DNA of 41,164 nucleotides from Streptomyces sp. ISL-100 (GTDB lineage: Bacteria; Actinomycetota; Actinomycetes; Streptomycetales; Streptomycetaceae). The translations under genes and the position numbers were made by a program. The notes beneath the pieces were generated by a model, which had not been told where the DNA came from, did not search any database, and worked only from the letters and a program-made list of their open reading frames with translations. Position 1 is the stretch's first letter; each line of letters begins with the position of its first letter. Location: NCBI RefSeq assembly GCF_018614615.1, contig NZ_JAGGOK010000079.1:1-41164 (forward strand). The letters are read 5' to 3'. Below, in pieces: positions 31,002 to 38,991 of the stretch.

Positions 31002-31934
31002 ATGGAACGGCCACGCCCGGAGGCCTACGGCCCCGCCGTGCCTGCCCCCGCTCCCACCCCCGCCTCCGCGACCACGTCGCGGCAGATCGGCCCGTACCAC
31101 CTGATCACCCGGCTCGACCCGCCACACAGCGCGCCGTACACGCCGTGGCGCCGCTTTGTCGCCCGTAGCGCCGACGGCGAGCGTACGGTCCTGCTCAACG
31201 CCCCGCTCCCGGGTGCCGATCCCGCCCGCTTCGCCGTCGAGGCGGACGCGGCCCGCAGGCTGCTCGGACCCTGGGTGGCGCCCGTGACGGAGCTGGCCGG
31301 CCCCGGTGAGGCGCCCTGGTACGCGACGCCGTACCTGCCCGCGCTCCCGCTGCCCGTCGCGCTCGCCGTGCACGGCGAGCCGTTGCCGGAGCGCACGGTA
31401 CGCGCCCTGGGCGCAGCCCTCGCCGAGACGCTGGAGGCCGCCCACGCTCAGGGCCTGACGCATGCGGGCCTGTCCCCCGCGGCCGTGCTGCTGACGGGCG
31501 ACGGGCCGCGGCTGAGCTGTTTCGGCGCTGTACGGGCCGCGGCACCCGACGGTGAACAGCGGACCGGCCTGGCGGGCATCGATCCGGGCAGCCTCGCCCC
31601 CGAGCAGGCCTCCGGCGGCCGGCCCCGGCCGCCGGGTGACGTCTACGCGCTGGGCTCGGTCCTCGCGTACGCCTCGACCGGCCACACCGTCCCGGACCGG
31701 GATGAACTCCCGCCCTCCCTGGGCCGGTTGATTTCATCCTGCCTGTCCCGCGACCCGGCGGACCGCCCCACGGCAGCCACTGTCCTCGCCGGGCTGGCCC
31801 CGCACGACACCGTCCTCAACTCGGCGGGCTCCCTCCTCACCGCCGGCTGGCTCCCCGGCCGCGTCGTCGCGGCGATCGCCCACCAGTCGGCCTCGGTCCT
31901 GGCCGCCGAACCGCGTACTCCCACCTGGAACTGA
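31002..31934 (+). CDS. Ser/Thr protein pseudokinase
   Basis: A 310-residue kinase-fold protein without catalytic residues. The fold is recognisable by GPYHLITRL at about 30, LAPEQASG (the APE motif), DVYALGSVLAYASTGH and DPADRPTA. The Gly-rich loop is replaced (DPPHSAPYTP), the VALK lysine is absent (RTVLLNAP), HRDLKPSN has become THAGLSPAA and DFG has become SCFGAV. There is no transmembrane segment. It ends 4 nt before the ATG of an active-looking kinase, so the two are probably coupled. A role as allosteric partner or scaffold for that kinase is inferred. The ATG at 31002 follows GGGGGGATT. Confidence 0.85.
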   Translation: MERPRPEAYGPAVPAPAPTPASATTSRQIGPYHLITRLDPPHSAPYTPWRRFVARSADGERTVLLNAPLPGADPARFAVEADAARRLLGPWVAPVTELAGPGEAPWYATPYLPALPLPVALAVHGEPLPERTVRALGAALAETLEAAHAQGLTHAGLSPAAVLLTGDGPRLSCFGAVRAAAPDGEQRTGLAGIDPGSLAPEQASGGRPRPPGDVYALGSVLAYASTGHTVPDRDELPPSLGRLISSCLSRDPADRPTAATVLAGLAPHDTVLNSAGSLLTAGWLPGRVVAAIAHQSASVLAAEPRTPTWN

Positions 31935-31938
31935 CACG

Positions 31939-34134
31939 ATGCTGTCCCCTCTCACCCACGACGACCCGGCCGCGCTCGACGGGTACCGGCTGATCGCACG
32001 CCTGGGCAGCGGCGGCATGGGCACGGTCTATCTGGCCCGCGCCGCCACGGGCCGTACGGTCGCGCTCAAGACGATGCACGCGCGGATCGCCACCGACCCC
32101 ACGTTCCGTAGCCGCTTCCGCCTCGAGACGGATGCGGCCCGCATCATCGGCGACCGCCATGGCGCGGCGGTCTTCGACGCGGATCCGCAGGCCGAAACTC
32201 CCTGGCTGGCAACGGAATACGTGCTCGGACCGCCGCTGGACGACGCCGTAGAGCTGTGCGGCCCACTGCCCGAGCCGTCGGTACGGGCGCTGGGCGCCGC
32301 CCTCGCCGGCGCGCTGGCCCAGCTCCACTCCTCGAACGTCGTCCACCGGGACCTGAAGCCGTCCAACGTGATGATCACGGCGTACGGCCCGAAGGTCATC
32401 GACTTCGGCATCGCCCGCGCGGCCGGCGACGACCGTCTGACGCGTACGGGCGCGGCGGCCGGGACCCCCGCCTTCATGTCCCCCGAGCAGGCGACCGGCC
32501 AGGAACACACCCCGGCCGGTGATGTCTTCGCCCTCGCGGGCGTCCTGGTCTTCGCGGCGACGGGCCACGGCCCGTTCGGCGGCGGCCAGGCGGCGGACCT
32601 CCTCTACCGCGTCCGCTACGCCGAGCCGGATCTTCTCGACGTACCGCCGTCCCTGCTCCCACTCCTCACCGCCTGCCTCTCGAAGGACCCGTCCCAGCGC
32701 CCCACGACACACCGGATCGGTTCCGAACTCCACGACGGTCACGGCGACTTCGCCGACCACCTCCCGGACCTGCTGCTGGCGGAGATCGCGCGCCGCGCGA
32801 CAGAGGTCTGGCACCACCAGCCCTACCGTCTCCCCGCCCCGGCCGAGTCGTCTCTCGCCCCGACAACCCCGGACGCCCCCCGCTCCCTGTCCCGACGCAG
32901 GCTCCTGACGGTCGGCGGCGGGTCGGTACTGGGAGTAAGCGCGGCGGGAGTGGGGGCGTGGGCATGGCTGGCTCCCGGTGCTGAGAAGACGCAACAAGGC
33001 GGCGGTACGGCCTCGCCGGCTCCCTCGTCGGTCAAGAACGCTCCCGGCGATGACCGGCAACCGCTGTGGAAGACGGAGGCGTTCGACCGGGAGGAGTCGC
33101 TCACACCGCTCCTCGCCGGTGACGTGGTGGGCTTCATGGAGACCGCCAAGTTCAGGGTCCTCGACCCGAAGGACGGCAAGGAGCTCTGGACCAGCGATCT
33201 GCACACGGATCCCCAGGAGATCGCTTCAGACGGCACGAATTTCTACGGATCGCGGTCGAACACCGCCCAGAACGCGTTGGCGATCCACACGTTCGCCCCC
33301 CGCAGCGGCAGCGCACCGGCCCGCGTCATCGAACTCAAGGGGTTCGAGGGGGCCGGGTTCGGCACCCAACTCCTGACGGCGGCAGGCAACCTGCTGTTCG
33401 CCGCGTCGAGACTCGGCAAGAGCGACGACTCGTTCGAGAAGAAGGAGACCGGCTGGCACCTGGTGGCCGTGAACCTCCGTACGGGCAAAGAGGCCTGGCG
33501 CCGCCCCATCGCGAGGCACCTGCCCGACAACGAGTCGCGCCTCTACCTCGCGAAGGTCGTCGGCAGCCGGCTGATCCTCGGCAAACTCAACGGCGAACGC
33601 ACCGACTTCGAGATGGAGGCCAGGGACACCCGTACCGGGATCAGGCTCTGGCAGCGGAGCATCCCCATGAAGCCCGAAGACTACTTCCTCATCCCCGGCC
33701 AGCTCGCCACGGACCGCCGGCACGTCTACGTCGGCGGCGGCCGGCTCCGAGCGCTGCGCCTGACCGACGGCAGCAGCGCCTGGGAGGTCGGCCAGGGCAA
33801 GGCCCTCTACGGCGTACCGACGGTGGCGGGCGGCCTCGTGTACGCCACCGAAGGCAATCGCGGGCTCATCGCCGTGAGCGCGAACAAGGGGGAGCGGAAG
33901 TGGGAGGAGGCGCCTGCCGCACGGGACTTGACTCCCGTCCTGAACACCGTTCCGGTCGTGGGGAAGAAGTATGTCTACGCCCCGGTCATGGGTGGCCTCA
34001 GCGCGGTCGACCTCGCGACGCGCAAGTCGGAATGGGTCTTCCCGACCGATGCCACTCGGTACGTCGTGGACAAGGGAAGGAAGCGGATCATCGGCGCGGG
34101 TGAGACGTCGGCGGTCGCGTTCCCACTGGCGTGA
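31939..34134 (+). CDS. Receptor Ser/Thr kinase with PQQ-like propeller
   Basis: 731 residues. The kinase domain (15-285) is complete: GSGGMG at 23-28, Lys44 in VALK, HRDLKPSN at 136-143, DFG 155-157, SPEQ and DPSQRPT. A Pro-rich linker leads to SRRRLL (318-323) and a hydrophobic helix (324-345), a Tat-like twin-arginine segment in mid-protein. The last 370 residues are repeats with D-x-G-K-E-x-W type turns (LDPKDGKELW, DLATRKSEW), a PQQ-type beta-propeller presumably outside the cell. It should phosphorylate cytoplasmic targets in response to an external ligand. Confidence 0.92.
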   Translation: MLSPLTHDDPAALDGYRLIARLGSGGMGTVYLARAATGRTVALKTMHARIATDPTFRSRFRLETDAARIIGDRHGAAVFDADPQAETPWLATEYVLGPPLDDAVELCGPLPEPSVRALGAALAGALAQLHSSNVVHRDLKPSNVMITAYGPKVIDFGIARAAGDDRLTRTGAAAGTPAFMSPEQATGQEHTPAGDVFALAGVLVFAATGHGPFGGGQAADLLYRVRYAEPDLLDVPPSLLPLLTACLSKDPSQRPTTHRIGSELHDGHGDFADHLPDLLLAEIARRATEVWHHQPYRLPAPAESSLAPTTPDAPRSLSRRRLLTVGGGSVLGVSAAGVGAWAWLAPGAEKTQQGGGTASPAPSSVKNAPGDDRQPLWKTEAFDREESLTPLLAGDVVGFMETAKFRVLDPKDGKELWTSDLHTDPQEIASDGTNFYGSRSNTAQNALAIHTFAPRSGSAPARVIELKGFEGAGFGTQLLTAAGNLLFAASRLGKSDDSFEKKETGWHLVAVNLRTGKEAWRRPIARHLPDNESRLYLAKVVGSRLILGKLNGERTDFEMEARDTRTGIRLWQRSIPMKPEDYFLIPGQLATDRRHVYVGGGRLRALRLTDGSSAWEVGQGKALYGVPTVAGGLVYATEGNRGLIAVSANKGERKWEEAPAARDLTPVLNTVPVVGKKYVYAPVMGGLSAVDLATRKSEWVFPTDATRYVVDKGRKRIIGAGETSAVAFPLA

Positions 34135-34231
34135 CCGCTGCTCCACTTCGCGGAATTACCAAATCGCCGGACCGTCGGAGTGTCGGGCCGTCAGACCTCG
34201 AATCAAGTCGAATCAGAAGGCAGCGCAGAGC

Positions 34232-36313
34232 ATGAAGCCCCTCGCCACAGGCGACCCAGTCCGCCTCGGCCCCTACCGCCTGGCCGGGGTGCTGGGTGAA
34301 GGCGGCATGGGCAAGGTGTACTTCGGCCAAGACGGTGACGGCCGCACCGCCGCCGTCAAGGTCCTGCGCCCCGAACTGGCCCACGACCAGCACCTCGCCC
34401 AGCGCTTCGTCCGCGAGGCCCAGATGGCGGCGGCCGTCACCGGCAAGGGTGTGGCGCGGGTCCTGAGCACGCAGACGGAGGGCGGCCGGCCGTGGATCGC
34501 CACGGAGTTCCTCGCAGGCCCTACGCTCGAGGAGGCGATCGGCGCGTACGGGCCGATGGGTGATCCGGCAGTCAGGGCACTGGCCGCCGCCCTCGCTCGT
34601 ACCCTTCACGACATCCACAGCGCCGGACTCGTACACCGGGACCTCAAACCGGCCAATATCGTGCTGACGTCGTCCGGTCCGCGCGTCATCGACTTCGGCA
34701 TCGCCCGCCCCGAGCACGGCCTGACCCTCACCACGACGGGCCAGATTCCGGTCACACCGGGGTACGGGGCTCCCGAGCAGGTTCTCGGGCAGCGGGTCGG
34801 CCCGCCCTCGGACCTCTTCTCGCTGGGAGCCGTACTCGTGTACGCGGCCACCGGACAGCGCGCGTTCGACGGCGGGCATGTCGCGGCGGTCCAGTACGAA
34901 GTCGTGCACGGCTCACCGGACGTGAGCCGGGTGCCGCGGGCCCTCCTGCAACTGATCGGCCCGTGTCTGTCGAAGGACCCGGCGCTGCGGCCCGTAAGCA
35001 CTCAGATCGCTGCGGCTTTCGCCCCGCCGAAGGGCGCGGACCGGGCCTGGCGCCGCGGCCCGCTGGCGGACGACATCGCCCAGCGGGAGGCGGCCGCGAA
35101 GAGGCTGGTCGCGACAGACGACACAGCCGTGCCGGGTGCCCCCACCCGGCGGCGCTTCCTCGTCGCGGCCGGCGCAGCGGGTGCAGGCCTCCTCGCGGCG
35201 GGCGGCGCAAGCGCCTGGTGGGTGACCCGGAGCCCCGACGTCGCGGTCCCGGCTGCCGTGACGACGCCCGTGGCTGCCTTCGCCTCCTTGATCGACTCCA
35301 AGCCGGGTGAGGCGCCTGCCCCGCTGTGGGGCCCGATCGACGTAACGACAACCAACACGCCTCGCGCGCCGCTTCCCGTGCGCGACGTACTGCTCCTCGA
35401 CGCCAAGGAGGGCGGCCTGGTCGCGCACGGGGTGACGGACGGCCGCGAACGGTGGCGCGCACCTGACGCCTACGCGCCGGCGGGTTATGTCTCTGTCGCG
35501 GACCGCCTCGTCGCCGCGGCCGATATAAACGGCGTACTGCACGCCTTCATCGCTTCCACGGGACAACTCGCTTGGAAGGCCGACGTATCCGCCGAGTATG
35601 TGCTGGCCGCCGACGACACCACCGTGTATGTGACGACAGAGGACAACCGCCTGCTCGCCCTCGATGCCTGGTCCCGGAAGACCTCCTGGTCCGTCCCCCT
35701 GCCTTGGGACCCCGCCGACAACCCGGCCACAGCAGCTGTGGGCAGCGGCCGCCTCGTTCTCTTCCCCGGCGACGGCCATGTGAGAACCGTCGACACCAAG
35801 ACGGGCAAGGATGTCTGGGACCTCCCCGACCAGGGAACACAAGGCACCACCCCCGCCATCGCCGGCGGCATCGTCTACCTGGGCGGCCGGACTCTGACGG
35901 CCCGCTCACTGAAGACCGGGACCGAACTCTGGACCGAGAAGGCGAAGTCGTCCCTCGCCCACGGCGGCTGGAGCAACCCGCGCGCCGAAAAGGACCGGGT
36001 GTTCGCGATGGAAGGCTGGGTGGGCCGCCGATACCACACCATCCCCGACGTCGACTTCGCGGCGTCGGACTGGGGCTATTACGAACTGGAACCCACAGGC
36101 TCCTCCACCACGGCACCCGCGGTGCAAGGGGCGACCGTCTGGCTCCCCGAAATCAAGGGCAGAGCGCTGGCTGTCGTGCACAAGACGACGGGCAGGAGTC
36201 TCTTCTCCTACAAGGCCCGCGGCACCGGCAACTACCGGCTCGCGGCGGACGGAAACCGGGTCTTCATCTCACGCGGGGGAAGCGTCACCGCGATGCCGGT
36301 CTACTCGGAATGA
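34232..36313 (+). CDS. Receptor Ser/Thr kinase with PQQ-like propeller
   Basis: 693 residues, paralogous to the gene before it. The kinase domain has GEGGMGKV at 22-29, Lys43 in AAVK, HRDLKPAN at 135-142, DFG 154-156 and GYGAPEQ. A linker is followed by TRRRFLVAAG (305-314) and a helix to about residue 330, again a Tat-like segment inside the protein. The C-terminal propeller carries repeats such as VDTKTGKDVW and SLKTGTELW. ATG 34232 follows AGAAGG. It lies 97 bp after the first kinase, in a short region with a TCGAATCA tandem repeat. Duplication followed by divergence is likely. Confidence 0.92.
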   Translation: MKPLATGDPVRLGPYRLAGVLGEGGMGKVYFGQDGDGRTAAVKVLRPELAHDQHLAQRFVREAQMAAAVTGKGVARVLSTQTEGGRPWIATEFLAGPTLEEAIGAYGPMGDPAVRALAAALARTLHDIHSAGLVHRDLKPANIVLTSSGPRVIDFGIARPEHGLTLTTTGQIPVTPGYGAPEQVLGQRVGPPSDLFSLGAVLVYAATGQRAFDGGHVAAVQYEVVHGSPDVSRVPRALLQLIGPCLSKDPALRPVSTQIAAAFAPPKGADRAWRRGPLADDIAQREAAAKRLVATDDTAVPGAPTRRRFLVAAGAAGAGLLAAGGASAWWVTRSPDVAVPAAVTTPVAAFASLIDSKPGEAPAPLWGPIDVTTTNTPRAPLPVRDVLLLDAKEGGLVAHGVTDGRERWRAPDAYAPAGYVSVADRLVAAADINGVLHAFIASTGQLAWKADVSAEYVLAADDTTVYVTTEDNRLLALDAWSRKTSWSVPLPWDPADNPATAAVGSGRLVLFPGDGHVRTVDTKTGKDVWDLPDQGTQGTTPAIAGGIVYLGGRTLTARSLKTGTELWTEKAKSSLAHGGWSNPRAEKDRVFAMEGWVGRRYHTIPDVDFAASDWGYYELEPTGSSTTAPAVQGATVWLPEIKGRALAVVHKTTGRSLFSYKARGTGNYRLAADGNRVFISRGGSVTAMPVYSE

Positions 36314-36529
36314 CGAACGGCCGCCCACAAGTGGCGTCCAGCCGAGTGCTTCGCTACGAGGAATGGCGCAGCCTTCGGGGGCCGCCGGGCGACGGCGGCG
36401 GGAGTTACTGATCGACGTACACTCCGACCCGGCCGTTGCGTCCACCCCGGCCTCAGCCGAAGTCGGGCGCTGAACCGGGGCACGAACGGGATTCAGGTCC
36501 ACGTTCGGGGCCGCGTGTCGTGGAGCCGG

Positions 36530-37024
36530 TCACGCCGAGGCCTCCAGGGCGGCACGCCACACCGGGCTGTCGACGTAGTGGTTGTCGAAGCGCTCGGAGG
36601 AGTCCTTGATTTCCTGCGGGCTCGCCTCGCCCCGCATCACCCGGCCCAGCAGCCGCAGGTAGTCGAAACGCGGCATGCCCGGCGTGAAGACGAACAGCAC
36701 GTCGGCTTCGGCTCCAGGAGCCGCCGCGAAGGCGTGCGGAGTGTGCGGCGGTACGAGCAGCAAGTCACCCTCGTCCAGGATCTTGACCTCGTCGTCGATG
36801 ACCACCTGCAGCGAGCCGCCGATGACGAAGAAGAGCTCGGATGCCCGGGTGTGGAAGTGAGCCGGGGCGCCCACCGCTCCCCTGGCGAACTGCGAGCGGT
36901 AGCTGGTGAGCGAGCTGCCGTCGGTGCCGCAGTCGGCCAGCAGGGTCATGACACTGCTGGGGTCGCTGGTGGTCTCGGCGGAGGCGGCGCGGGTGAGAAC
37001 CGGCATCAGTGCGGCGGCGTTCAT
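36530..37024 (-). CDS. Cupin-domain protein
   Basis: A 164-residue protein with a single cupin barrel. Motif 1 is PAHFHTRASELFFVIGG, with metal ligands His56, His58 and Glu63. Motif 2 is DLLLVPPHTPHAFA with His97. All four usual ligands are present, so it probably binds Fe, Mn or Zn. Family members include quercetin dioxygenase-like enzymes and small-molecule binders, so the reaction is not determined. The ATG at 37024 has GGGAG 9-10 nt upstream. A 9-bp hairpin lies in its leader. It converges on the second kinase gene. Confidence 0.88.
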   Translation of the reverse strand: MNAAALMPVLTRAASAETTSDPSSVMTLLADCGTDGSSLTSYRSQFARGAVGAPAHFHTRASELFFVIGGSLQVVIDDEVKILDEGDLLLVPPHTPHAFAAAPGAEADVLFVFTPGMPRFDYLRLLGRVMRGEASPQEIKDSSERFDNHYVDSPVWRAALEASA

Positions 37025-37050
37025 AGTCGTACTCCCTGTGCTGAACCTCG

Positions 37051-37073
37051 GCCGCCGGCGTCTCCGGCGGCCC
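37051..37073 (-). other. Hairpin in cupin leader
   Basis: A 9-bp perfect stem GGCCGCCGG / CCGGCGGCC with loop CGTCT, 27 bp before the cupin start. It could be an attenuating 5'-leader hairpin or an operator for a dimeric regulator. Nothing more can be said. Confidence 0.4.
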
Positions 37074-37269
37074 TTGTGACTACGACTTTAAGGAGCCAAG
37101 AGACCTGGCACAGGGTGCATTCCAATGCCTGAATCATGGGTCAATTCTGGTCCCGCCTTCTTGTCAGGGCCGCCTTGTACGGGCGCTGGGGCGGTTGGAA
37201 CCGGTGTGTGCTTCACGTCTCGTCATGCAACCGGCATCCCTGGTCAGGCGTCTTGCCGGTGTGACATCC

Positions 37270-38157
37270 ATGCAGCACGCATTTCGGCAAGTTCTCCTCT
37301 TCGGGTGGCAGCAGGCGCGCTGCTGCGCCTTCGCGGTCGCGCTCGTCGGCGGTGTCGCCGTATCCGCTCTGTTGCCGGAGCTTCCCGTGGCGCGCTACGA
37401 CCTGTTGCTCGGTTACGGAGTGCTCCTGACGGTCCTGGCCCGCCGTGTGGGCTGGGACACCGCCCGCGATACTGCGGTGATCGCCGCCTGTCATCTCATT
37501 GGGCTGCTGTTCGAGCTGGTCAAGGTCCAGTTGGGTTCCTGGAGCTATCCCGAGGACGCCGTCACCAAGTGCGCGGGCGTGCCGCTGTACGGCGGTTTCC
37601 TCTACTCGGCCGTCGGCAGCTACGTCTGCCGGGCGTGGCGGCTGATGTCACTCCAACTCACCGGTTACCGGCCGCGCGTGATGGTGCCGCTGGCCGCTGC
37701 CGTGTACGTCAACTTCTTCAGCCACCACTGGCTGCCTGACGCCCGTTGGGTTCTCGCCGCCCTCATGCTGCTCGCCACCATCGGCACGTCGGTCGGCTAC
37801 TCGGTGGGGCAGCGGCGATACCGTATGCCGCTCGCGTTGGGCTTCACCCTGATCGGGTTCTTTCTCTGGGTCGCGGAAAACGTGGCCACCTACGTCGGAG
37901 CATGGAGCTACCCGAATCAACTCCACGGATGGCAGCCGGTCTCCCTCATGAAGATCGCCGCCTGGTCTCTGCTGATCAGCGTCACATTCGTCATGGTCGC
38001 CGGACGCCGACGGGCAGCGGAAGGCACCTCTTCGCCGCCTCAGCAGCCCGCGTTCGTTTCCCCCGCCCCGTCCAGCGCTTCCTGCAGCCTGCCCGCACAC
38101 CCCCAGACTGTGCTGCCGCGTGCCCGAGCAGGTGGCAGGCGGCTGCCGCCGGCGTGA
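37270..38157 (+). CDS. DUF817-family membrane protein
   Basis: About 295 residues with roughly eight hydrophobic segments. DUF817 signatures are clear: GSWSYPE, KCAGVPLYGGFLYSAVGSY, YVNFFSHHWLPDAR, YRMPLALGFTLIGFFLWVAE and AWSYPNQLHGWQPV. The conserved His and Asp in the membrane-facing loops suggest an enzyme-like or metal-binding membrane protein, but the function is unknown. The last 45 residues are Pro/Ser-rich. ATG 37270 is chosen because it directly precedes the family's usual FRQVLLFGWQQAR start; ATG 37225 and TTG 37195 are alternatives. It ends at a strong hairpin. Confidence 0.85.
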   Translation: MQHAFRQVLLFGWQQARCCAFAVALVGGVAVSALLPELPVARYDLLLGYGVLLTVLARRVGWDTARDTAVIAACHLIGLLFELVKVQLGSWSYPEDAVTKCAGVPLYGGFLYSAVGSYVCRAWRLMSLQLTGYRPRVMVPLAAAVYVNFFSHHWLPDARWVLAALMLLATIGTSVGYSVGQRRYRMPLALGFTLIGFFLWVAENVATYVGAWSYPNQLHGWQPVSLMKIAAWSLLISVTFVMVAGRRRAAEGTSSPPQQPAFVSPAPSSASCSLPAHPQTVLPRARAGGRRLPPA

Positions 38158-38171
38158 GGCCGGCCGAGACG

Positions 38172-38216
38172 ACGGGCGGGGCCGAAGCCAGGCGGCTGGT
38201 CTCCCGCCCCGCCCGT
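38172..38216. terminator. Bidirectional terminator between convergent genes
   Basis: Perfect 11-bp arms ACGGGCGGGGC and GCCCCGCCCGT enclose 23 nt that contain smaller GC pairings. It lies in the 81-bp gap between the stops of the DUF817 and VOC genes. Confidence 0.65.
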
Positions 38217-38238
38217 TACTGCTCAGCGCAGTGGCTGC

Positions 38239-38670
38239 TCAGCGTTCCGACAGCTCCGACGGGGCCTCCTGGACCACCCAGCCGTTGCCGTCCGGGTCCT
38301 CGAAGGTCATGAACGAGTTCCAGGTGTCACCCTTGCCGTCCTCCCAGCCCGTCGCGCCGACGTGACGGATCGGAGAGACATTTACGCCTCGGCCCAGCAG
38401 CTCCTCGCGGGCCGCCTCGATGTCCGTGACACAAATCTGCAGGCCTTGCAGCGTGCCCGGGGTCATCTCCTTCATATCTGGTGCCTCCGGCATCCCCTTG
38501 AGCATCGCGATCGAACACCGCGAGCCGGGCGGGGTCATCTGAATAATGCGCATACCGGGGGCGACCTCGTTGTCGAGGTCGACCTTGAAGCCGATCTTGT
38601 CGGCGTAGAAGTCCTTCGCCCGGTCCATATCGGTGACAGGGACCGGAACGACTTCGAGTGTCCAGTTCAT
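38239..38670 (-). CDS. VOC-family (glyoxalase-fold) protein
   Basis: A 143-residue protein with two beta-alpha-beta-beta-beta modules. The first is VVPVPVTDMDRAKDFYADKI with GFKVDLD. The second is GLQICVTDIEAAREELLGRG, ending NSFMTFEDPDGNGWVVQE. The C-terminal Glu and DPDGN turn are typical of VOC superfamily metal sites, but the N-terminal His is not obvious (EVVPV). It may therefore be a binding or resistance-type rather than a catalytic member. The ATG at 38670 has a strong AGGAGG. It is divergent from the phosphatase gene. Confidence 0.88.
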   Translation of the reverse strand: MNWTLEVVPVPVTDMDRAKDFYADKIGFKVDLDNEVAPGMRIIQMTPPGSRCSIAMLKGMPEAPDMKEMTPGTLQGLQICVTDIEAAREELLGRGVNVSPIRHVGATGWEDGKGDTWNSFMTFEDPDGNGWVVQEAPSELSER

Positions 38671-38991
38671 GAAAGCCTCCTCAAAACAAAGCGGGTCCGG
38701 CCGAACGGCCGCCCTTGGCGAGGCCGAAGACCGTACGGGGCACGAACGCAAAAACCAGGGCGGGTCCACCGTCACCCACGATGAAGCCGCCGCGCACGTC
38801 GAAACGCCATTCCGGCCCGCACTTGTCCGACCCAGGACCGGCGCCGGTCCGAATCGGGCCACCAGGCCAAGGGGCGGTCCGGGACCGGCGGGACCAGGAT
38901 GGGTATGTGAGGGAACGGCCGCCCTCCTGTTCGTACGCAGCGGCATGCTGCGGCGGCTGCCTGTGGCTGCCCGAGAGGGGGCAGGTTGCGG
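38671..38991. other. Divergent promoter region with 16-bp palindrome
   Basis: No gene is seen. The perfect palindrome GGACCGGCGCCGGTCC at 38835-38850 is the main structure and is a possible operator for either flanking gene. Promoter boxes could not be assigned with confidence. Confidence 0.4.

Noticed and set aside
36314..36529. Possible small gene between the second kinase and the cupin
   Set aside because: Frames on both strands lack ribosome sites and motifs, and the gap is consistent with a convergent 3' region.
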